From positions 994,468 to 1,058,467 of the forward strand of contig BCGQ01000003.1 in the NCBI GenBank assembly GCA_001599355.1: a DNA stretch of 64,000 nt, read 5' to 3'. Shown one piece after another: positions 55,974 to 64,000 of the stretch (the first letter of the stretch is position 1; every line of letters starts with the position of its first letter). The notes under the pieces are model-generated. The model searched no databases, was not told the DNA's origin, and was given only the letters and a program-made list of their open reading frames with translations. The position numbers and the translations under genes were made by a program. This stretch comes from Nakazawaea peltata. Its lineage: Eukaryota > Ascomycota > Pichiomycetes > Alaninales > Pachysolenaceae.

Positions 55974-57417
55974 CTTCTCAACCTTCTTCTCAACCTTTTC
56001 ACCGTTCTCCTCACTTGAGCGCTTCCTCCTTCCTTTTATAGTCTCCGCTTCTTCTTCTCTCTTTTCGCGTTTATTTCTTTTTCCTTCCAAAATTTTTCCA
56101 AATCAGGTAATAACGGTGACGATGACGATGAGCCCCCGTACTAAAATTAGGGGAACACATAGCGAAAATGCCTAAGGTTGCTGGTGGAATTTAATTTTTT
56201 GCTTGTTATTATTGCTATCGGTGTAGCTGAAGCTCTTCGAGGCGCAAGAGGCTAAATAGGGGCGGGATGGAACTGGTGGAACAATAGAATCAAGGCGGTG
56301 GAATGTTGATTTCGCAGCTATCCGTGATTGTTATTTTTTGTCAGATAAGACTTTTGACATTAGTTCCTCTTTTGTTTGTTACGCTACTCCGGTTCTGATC
56401 TTAGTGCACTTATTTTACATACTGCGCCTTCTCTGCATAAGGGGTTTTGCATCTCAAGGCTTGCACGTTTTGACTTGATAGGAAGATGATACATTTCAGA
56501 TTGCTCAGGTTTATTGACTAACTATTTCACCAGGTACTCAAATATCTGTCTTTGGATCTACTCCATCCTTGTGTCTTGATTCTACTCCAAGTTCTTACTG
56601 TTATTACTATGAAATTCACTAAATTTACCTAAATATAGTTTGCATATTTCACGGATAAATCCATCATGCCACCAGTCTAACGGATCAGACTATATTTTCA
56701 AGTCGCAACCATCAGATTCATAATATTTTCCACTTATCTATCTCTTATCTATAATAATTTCTCCTGATCTTCTTCCGTCAACCGAGGATCGGTCCCGCGT
56801 AGTATAGAGAGCAATCGCCAAAAGTTTCCGACTCCCTGCATTTTTTTTTTTTTCTACTATCCTTAGAGAAAAAAAGAAAGGAGGATAATTTTTAGTGTGA
56901 TTTCAAACGGAGAGGACAGGGGATAGTAGCTGAAAGTTATGTACAGAAGATGGTTCTCCTCTCCAAGGCACTTCAGTAGAAGTCCTATTACTTTATAAAC
57001 TTCTCTGAACAATGCTTTTTCCCTTGTTTCTGTTGATTGAATATCTCTTGAATTTATTTATATTAGATATATAACTGATAAAACGTAAAATCTAATGGAG
57101 CTTGAAGAACCTTAAAGAAAAATTTGAAAAAATATTATGTTGCGTAGTATAAATGAGTGTCTTGGATCTCAATATTATATTAAGCTAGACAGCACTATTG
57201 CGAGAGGGCAAGCGGACAGACCGTTAGTGTGAACCTTAGAATAAACAATCTTCTTGTAATTTCACTTCTTCAAAAACCCATAAGTATTCTCCCTTTCCTA
57301 CATCTAAATCTGAGCAAAGTACAAAAACGATGTCGCACCCCGAAATTTTAAATAAATTAAATCTTAGCCACCTGTTGTTGGTCGATTATAGTTGATGATA
57401 AACAAGAGAAGTATAAA
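55974..57417. other. Intergenic start of the gene-poor region, LTR-like leader
   Basis: The 5' part is the GTPase promoter (AAATTTTTCC near 56090, poly(dT) at 56840). From about 57139 to 57340 there is a TATA-like AGTATAAATGAG, a TG start candidate (TGTTGCG), and AATAAAC near 57241, arranged like a retrotransposon LTR and leader just before the gag-like frame. LTR limits are not certain. Confidence 0.4.
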
Positions 57418-58160
57418 ATGTCGGAATTCGAACAAAAGATCGATGCTTTAAGGTATTCTCCGATTTAAGAATCTCCAACTGAAGCTATACTAGAAGATTG
57501 GTTCGGTTACTCGAGTTGGAAAATCCTCTTTGATAAGGATGCAAAACTGATCAGTCATGACTTATCGCTGTACATGGAATCCGGAAAGTTTCCCCATGTC
57601 TCTGATGACGAGAAACAGACCGCTCTATACAATGCTGCACTTGATGGGGCCGTCATGAGGCTTATTATTCGGTCTGTATCTCCCGATTTATATGTGGATC
57701 TGAAGATGTTTACTGGACTTCATGGATATGAGTTATTAATGTATATTATCAAGGAGTATATCGAATTTGACCTTCGTGACCTTGTTTACATGTTGAAAAG
57801 GTACTCAGATCCAAGACTTCCCTTCGAAGAAAAAATTCCTATCTTTGAGCTTTTGAAGCACCCGGGTCTGAACCATTGTATCTTCTTAGCTGTTGTTATC
57901 CCAGATCAAGATCTTGATAGTACCATCTACAAGTTGGTTTATTCCGGTAAGACTGTTCACAATATTACTCTGGCTGACGTTTATCTCTCTATTTCTGATC
58001 TCTCCAGATCTTATCTGCGGAGGGATTATAATTTCAGCTCGGTTCCCCAAGCTGCTAAGCCAATCTGCTCATAGACAAGCCAGCCACGGCAGCCTCGGGA
58101 CAGGGGCCCTTACTTTGGTAGATAATGACTCTCTTACAGGTCCCTGCTGGACAGGTTGAA
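57418..58160 (+). mobile_element. LTR-retrotransposon gag-like fossil (copia-type, tentative)
   Basis: A Gag-like protein trace, best seen in the stretch NAALDGAVMRLIIRSVSPDL, then LHGYELLMYIIKEYIEFDLR, and ending with a segment IFELLKHPGLNHCIFLAVVI and ITLADVYLSISDLSRSYL, the pattern of copia-type UBN2-like gag (helix, leader, LP-type, and C-terminal Y). It appears broken, with at least one break and no recognisable pol in the following 4 kb. A leader resembling an LTR lies upstream (about 57139-57340). Age is uncertain but pol loss suggests long decay. Family assignment is tentative. Confidence 0.55.
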
Positions 58161-61100
58161 TTATTGAATTTTGATACTAAGCTACACCTGGGGTCTCAAA
58201 AGGCCTAGAAGGAGATTCCAATATAGTAGAGTAATAAGTTAAGGTAAGACTTCAAAGCCTAAGAATATATGTACTGGTGGAACACAAGCTTGATACTTGA
58301 GATTATAAATCAATCTAAAATTCTAATAGACTGGAAACCATACTAAATATCTAACAATATACAAACTGATCTTCCTTTCAGACTCATAAATACTAGATAA
58401 ATAAGTAAATCTGATTACAATAAATCTTATTGCACGAGCCCCTTTTCACGATAACCAAAGGATACATAAGTAAGTAGGCAAAAAAGTTATAATAACAGAG
58501 CAAACTATCATTTCTTCAAAAACGTCTATCTCTTTTCTCTAAGAATAAAAATCGTGACTGACTCTCAGAAGTTCTTACGGTCCATTGAATGACAGAATAA
58601 ATGCATTCCCTTAGACAAGCCATGTAGGTAATAGGCTAAAGCTTTTAGGAGCGAGGCCTTTGAAAATACTAAGTCTGGAAGATCAAACACTACAGCATCA
58701 TACTTGTTCGCCAAATGAGATAAAACACTAAAATCAGTAGCCACCTCCTCACAGAAATGACATACCTTCCTTGTAGATTAAAATGATGGCGCTGACAATC
58801 CCTTAACATATCACATCATCCTTTGTCGTAGAATGAAACGTAGGAATACGTTTATTGGAGTCGTACTAATATACTCGATTGGCTACATATCCTATCCATT
58901 AAATAAACGAGATCAGGCTGGAAACTCAGAGACTCAGAGGATCCAATGATCCCAGAGCTCTAGGTACTCGACTAGAGATTACAAAGATACATTAGTTGAC
59001 CAAGTGCGACCAAGTCAAGGTGGAATTGCAGATCATGATCCAACAGACATGTGCGTGTAGTCCCGTAACTTTTCAGTACAGCACTTACCAGGAGATTGCA
59101 ATATAACAACGTTCTAGGTCTGGATAACGTTAACTTTTCTGTGCCCCAACTTTTCACAAAAATGACCTAAGTGAAACCCAGAAGATACTGAGCAGACTAC
59201 GCGCTCGACCACGTCACCCTCTCAACGAAACACGTCAAAGGATTATCGGGGAATGTTCTCATCATTTGAACACTACACTGTCTCTGACTACTGAGACTGC
59301 CAATAAAACAATGATCAAACTACAAAATCTTATTGATTTAAATTCAATTGCCCGTTAGCTAACTTTCACTACAAAAACATTACCACAAGGTTTGAAAATT
59401 AACTAAACTGAGTAAACAAAGAGTCAAAACTTCAACAATGCTATATGTATGGAACATACAGCTTCAAGGAGAAGCACAGACAACTACCAGAACATATACA
59501 CCTACTGAAGACTTTGAGAGAAGTTCGACATTCTTATTTCTCATATTTATTTGTGTTCATGGCTTAAAATTCATAAACTAATAAAACAAACTTACTGCCT
59601 CGGGAGCATCGTGTAGCAACCCAACTGATACGCACCTCCTGTGTTCCGAGGACGATTCAAACAGTATACAACAATGACAAAGAGATGCTTCCACTAGAAC
59701 TCGTAGGCTTATCATGTCATCACATACACTCTGTCTTCAATTTCTGTCTTATTGCGATAAAATTTGTTACTTCAAACTCAAAAACTAACAAAAGGTTCTT
59801 GAAAAAGAGACAACAGTTCACAAATCCAAGAATATGCCTCCTTGGACGACATCATAATGCATCTAATGGATAATGATGCTCATACAGTCCTTCCATCTGC
59901 CCCATACTACAGTCACTTATGTTCATTTTATCCATTCGTAGTTATATGGCCTCTTCAAACGTTTTTTCATTACAAAATTTACTTAAATGTGGAAACAAAA
60001 GAAACCAGATCCTTCCTCACTCATTCTCCAGGCGTATCTCAGTGGAATGCATTTGTCACAATTATTTGTATGTTCGAGGTGAAGTGTTGGGAAATACAAG
60101 AGATGTTTTACATTAATTAGGCCGTTTATATTTCCTCAAGATGAGTAGTACTTTGATAATAATCTAATCTACTCGCAATCAGCCTGTTTCACTCAATTCG
60201 AGCGCTCACTCTAGCTGTACAATAGCGGTGTTCAACATTCAGGTCGTGGATGTGGACCTGTCATGACTTGAACTATTGTAATCAAGTTCTGTTCTTTTTA
60301 TAGAGTTTCAAAGGTGTTTGTTGATAAGGATGACATTAAAAAAACTTTTAAGGAGAATAAAAACAAAAGTGACACGGGCGCTCCTCGAAAGAGATATTAC
60401 TACATGTGGCAGCTTCTATTACTGCTCATTAATGGTCAATGGTACTCCCAGCACTCCGGGTCAGCTTGGAACTGTGGGATGGTTTGGTATCGGATCTTTT
60501 GTACTATATCATTCTTCGGGAATAATAAATTTTAATTTAGTAAGGTAAGACGATAAAGGTATCTATTTACGTTAATTGTTTATATAGAGTCTGAAGAGCG
60601 GTAGCGATTACTACTCTCTTATTTAGGTACTTTAGAATCGAATACTAGCGAGCCAGTAGCTGTTAGCACGGTTCAGAATGTAAAAGAAGAGGTATAGTTC
60701 CATTGCCATCATAAAACATACTCTTGGGCTCCAAAACTACACAATTAACGTTATGAAAACTATTATAGGAATCGATTAGAGAGAAAGGAGAGTATAATAC
60801 AGCGATGGGTGAGAGCCCTTAGGCCCTCGAGGATGAGTCGGTAACAAGGACCAATATCTGGCTGTGCTAGCATGCTTTTGAGAAATTTACACAGTACCAG
60901 GCTACTTCTTGTCAAGTTTATCTTGTTTTCATTTTCGAATAAGTCAATGTGGGAGTTAGTTCACTGCGCTGTTTTGATGTTCTATGTTTTCGTATAATGC
61001 TCGTGTGAACTTGGTCTAACTGCTATGCCCCAGGTGCAAGAGGATGATCCTTGTCGGCAACCAGGAGTAATAAGTATCCTATATATATGTACTTAGCTGC

Positions 61101-63832
61101 TCCAATCATAGAATATTCATTTCGGGAAATTAGAATAATTCTTGGCTGATGATTTCAAATTCCACGAACTGAAGCAGTCTTCTGTACTATATAGCGTCCT
61201 TCTTGAAATGAAGAAGTACTTGGCTGATCGTCGTTACTGTCACGCTAACCTCTTTTTAGTCTATGCTTTGTACTACAACACAGGCAGTAAGCCGAACCAA
61301 TTCTTTTTTTGTCTAATATAATAATCTAAAACAACCAGACAATCTACTACAAGGGGAAAGGATAGCCTTAAAGCTCCCCTTATAAAAGCTATCTGGCCAC
61401 CCCTAACCAAATTCCGCATAACTCTTTTCGAGATCCTCACATCAGCTATTACGAGAGATAAAACACATTGGAGTATTGATAGGCCTTTAATATGAGGGGT
61501 TTGAGTTGACAAGGGAACCGCAAAAAAATGAGATACCCAGAGAAGGCTAAACACCCTATCACCATTTACAGCGTCAGGGACCAAGAAAGCGGCTACATGG
61601 ATAATAAAATGTGTGGGTGTTTTGACATAATATCCGATTCATATATATAATGCTTGGGTCTGTAGGTGCGAGGATTTATCGAAGAGACTCGCTGATCGTA
61701 TCAATCCCTTGATTGGGAGAATAACTTTACCGTAGTTCCTTTTTTTTAAGCACCCCCCACCCCTCTTTTTTTCGTAAAATGCAAACGCAAATGCGACCCT
61801 CCAGACCTCAATCTTTCAGGGGTGTGTACCTCAGAACCCCAAGCCCAAAATCAAACTCCAAACATCTTGATTATTCACATAGTCATATCCAGGTATAAGG
61901 CATCCTGTCACAACTCAGAAATATTTTAAGCGATTTATGGTTTAGTACAAGAAATCAGGTCTCTTATAATCAGGCAACTTGTTCCAGTGAGTTCATTTCT
62001 AGTTCATGATATATAATTTATATTACAATATCAGAGGATCAACATGAAACAAAACCTTTTCATTAAAAAACAATGACAGTATAAAATGGAAACAAGCGGT
62101 CTTGAATATTCCAAGTATCAGTCTTCCTTTATACAGCTGGAGTGAATAACTTTCAGGCTCTCATATTTATGATAAGAGCTTGCCCTTGACAAATAAACTG
62201 TCATGTGACTTGAAGGGGTGAACAGTGCATGGTTAAACCTGCAGGCAAGAATCTTTGTACATTTTTACAAAGGGAATCAGGAAAAGCAGTGACTTTGATT
62301 CGGAGAAGACAAGAAAAGAAACGATGAAAACTAAAATAAAAAATTGATTCCAGGAAGTGGGAGGCCGAGTTATACGGATCAGCGATCTACCTAGCAGGGC
62401 AGTAGAGCTGCGAGCCATTATAGAAGCAGCTGCTGAACATGACTGCAAATCAAAGGTTACTGATCACTGTGAATTTGGAGAAGTCGTTTTGCGGTGACTC
62501 GTCATTTCTTCAAGATTCTGAAAGGGTCTCGATTTAAAAAGCGGACGTCGGTTGGCTTATAGAGTGGGGATAGGCATTCTTTGGTACTAGGCTTAAACAT
62601 GAAAAGCCTCTAGGCAAGATCACATGTATTGAGATAGCTCCTTACATACCAGAGCAGCCGTTGGCAACCAAATCTAGACTACATGTAATCCTTGTGAGTG
62701 AAAATTTTTAGGAATCACTGCCCGTTAGAGGAAGGGCAAAAAATTAGTGTAAGGGGTCTCGATTGGGATATATGTGCGCACTCTATCTTTTCCTAAATAG
62801 GAAAACATATTGCGAAATGTGTGAAATGTAGTCCTGAATAGGCAGAAATTAAGATCCACTGGCCAAATGCAGCGAGCGGAAAACTCAAAGCAGCTCGTAA
62901 AGGGCAAATTAATCGTTATGAAAAGAAAAGAGAAAATTTTCACAAAGGCAGGGTGATCCGGTACAGCGATTATGTGATCCACCTACCATCAGGTAAGCAG
63001 TGTAGTGGTCAATTCTTATTGGATGATCATGCATTACCTTTGTCCCACACAGGCTAACAACCAGTGGCGGCAAAAAAGATTGTAGCGACTTATTGTTTCC
63101 TTGGTCCACATTCGGCTTGAGGCGAGTCCCCCAGTGAAGCCAGACGTTTTTTCAACTTGGACTAATTGATGAAACATTAGGTACTGGTGTCGACAGCACT
63201 CTTAGCATTGTTGAAAGATCAATTGCCCTAGATTTAGTGAATAGAAAGCTAAATTAACGACAATTCGGGTAGCACCTCAACTATTGCCCGATCTCTTTCA
63301 CACTACTCTTGAAAAATAAAATAGGTGCACAGAATAAAAGAAAAAAGAAAAGATAGAGAGACGCTCACAATGTGCGCTACGTAAGTTGAGGTCTAGAACT
63401 GCTCAAAAATTTTTTCGTACGCATGTAATTTAACATAAAGGGCATATGACGTTGATTTCACCTATTTTTCTGTAAGGCAAATGGGGCACACCGGATCTAA
63501 GCAGTGAAAAACTGCCCCACCTTGGCTGCCCTTGAAAAATTTTTTGTATCTTAGTATTCTCGCCTATTGTTTCGGCATGCATGATTTGTTTATGGTTTAC
63601 TCCTTGGAGGAAATTACAAACAGTCGAGTGTTGCACCCGGATTATAAATATATTTCGTAATCCTCAAATCAAAGAGCCATGCAATTAATTTAGCCTAAAC
63701 TTCATATCGTTTGTCACTCATTCCAAACTTTGTTCACTAGACACCAACTATTAGTCGTTCATTCATTCCTTATTATAGTTTTTGTTATATTTGAAACCAC
63801 ATTCCTTTGAAATTATTTGATATTTATTCACA
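58161..63832. other. Gene-poor region of about 5.7 kb
   Basis: No frame longer than about 105 codons and none I recognise; several short frames look like background. It includes AT-rich stretches, a few GC-rich islands, and no tandem arrays like those elsewhere. The stretch 62,880-63,020 and the stretch 62,240-62,420 share a weak similarity (RVIR.SD-type motif, GAAAAGAAA...). The 3' end (63,650-63,832) is AT-rich promoter sequence. The region could be a centromere/pericentromere or dying genome segment. Confidence 0.55.
62860..63025 (+). mobile_element. Possible integrase-C-terminus-like fragment, fossil
   Basis: A short stretch reads ...KLKAARKGQINRYEKKRENF then HKGRVIRYSDYVIHL, which resembles the basic linker and (K/R)-x-G-D/R-V pattern at the C-terminus of LTR-retrotransposon integrases (gypsy type). 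The similarity is weak and short. If correct, it is a broken remnant in the gene-poor region. Confidence 0.2.
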
Positions 63833-64000
63833 ATGAAGAGTGCTACTGTTTTGACTACTTTGGCTTTGGCCGCCTTGATTTCTGCCGCTCCATTCGAGCA
63901 CCTGCACCACTTGCACAAGAGAGATGCTGCTGTTAAGATTGTTACTGAGGTCGTTTGGGTTGACCAAAACGGTAACATCGTTACTCCAACTACCACTGCT
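63833..64000 (+). CDS. Secreted cell-wall-type protein, 3' partial
   Basis: First 56 codons of a secreted protein, cut by the window end. Signal peptide MKSATVLTTLALAALISAAP, then FEHLHHLHKR, a Kex2 site (KR) at 29-30, then DAAVKIVTEVVWVDQNGNIV and a Thr-rich start TPTTTA. The start resembles the Scw4/Scw10/Mp65 (GH17) cell-wall family, in which VTVTV(W)VDQNG/NGN follows a Kex2 site, but too little is seen to name it. Codon bias is strong (GCT, TTG, GTT, AAG), suggesting high expression. Confidence 0.8.
   Translation, partial: MKSATVLTTLALAALISAAPFEHLHHLHKRDAAVKIVTEVVWVDQNGNIVTPTTTA

Noticed and set aside
58590-58790. Minus-strand frame of about 60 codons (CHFCEEVATDFSVLSHLANK...)
   Set aside because: No start codon, no recognised homologue, and length within chance expectation.
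61273-61584. 103-codon minus-strand frame in the gene-poor region
   Set aside because: Longest frame there but no recognisable motif, codon bias or promoter signal.
1-64000. CUG-Ser1 clade assignment
   Set aside because: CTG is common here and does not align preferentially with Ser; at conserved sites it aligns with Ala.

Overview
This window is nuclear DNA of a budding yeast (Saccharomycotina). It shows compact single-exon genes, a few introns with perfect TACTAAC branch sites, CT-rich promoters and a clearly yeast gene set. The most diagnostic feature is how CTG codons align. At several strongly conserved sites a CTG codon sits where orthologues carry alanine: the PHANQF motif of the SCT1/GPT2 acyltransferase, the HDATRVYL stretch of Aurora kinase, at least five sites in the ETT1 C-terminal half, two in UTP4, and the NLxAP site of OAR1. 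CTG is also common here, which argues against the CUG-Ser1 clade. I infer a CUG-Ala yeast (Pachysolen / Nakazawaea / Peterozyma group). Residues drawn as Leu from CTG should mostly be read as Ala. The alignments are from memory, and TSC13 gives some contrary positions.

Layout. 1-12 kb: SRC1 (5' cut off by the window, with an intron), OAR1, TMA19, TRM13, CGI121, TFB3, a small mitochondrial membrane protein, an acidic adaptor-like protein and CUE5. 12-24 kb: a small membrane protein, MRPL28 (mL40), a proline-rich PY-motif protein, a small secreted protein, SCT1/GPT2, BET3, a CECR5-type HAD phosphatase, a 17-bp minisatellite that contains an assembly gap, and MET1. 24-34 kb: tRNA-Asn(GTT), ETT1, TMC1 with a proteasome-associated control element, TOM6, PMP3 (spliced), TSC13, IPL1 and an MFS carrier. 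34.2-36.3 kb: gene-free. 36-56 kb: UTP4, a GH76 protein, YCG1, a macro-domain phosphatase, ORC5, MUD1 (U1A), CBP6, CDC25 (with a 5' intron) and an atypical small GTPase. 56-63.8 kb: a gene-poor stretch of about 7.8 kb holding a gag-like LTR-retrotransposon fossil and mostly decayed sequence; it is a candidate centromere or pericentromere. The window ends in the first 56 codons of a secreted cell-wall-type protein.

The genes are mostly housekeeping: tRNA modification (TRM13, CGI121), translation and ribosome biogenesis (TMA19, ETT1, UTP4, mL40), mitochondrial import and biogenesis (TOM6, CBP6, OAR1), lipid synthesis (SCT1, TSC13), and chromosome and cell-cycle control (ORC5, YCG1, IPL1, CDC25, SRC1). 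Several promoters keep recognisable sites: a PACE element at TMC1, a Cbf1 E-box at MET1, Reb1-like sites at TMA19 and CUE5, and paired GAACGCGCG motifs at ORC5. Three introns and two very short proteins (TOM6, PMP3) were found by reading splice signals and short frames directly. I saw no CRISPR array, no rRNA and only one tRNA.
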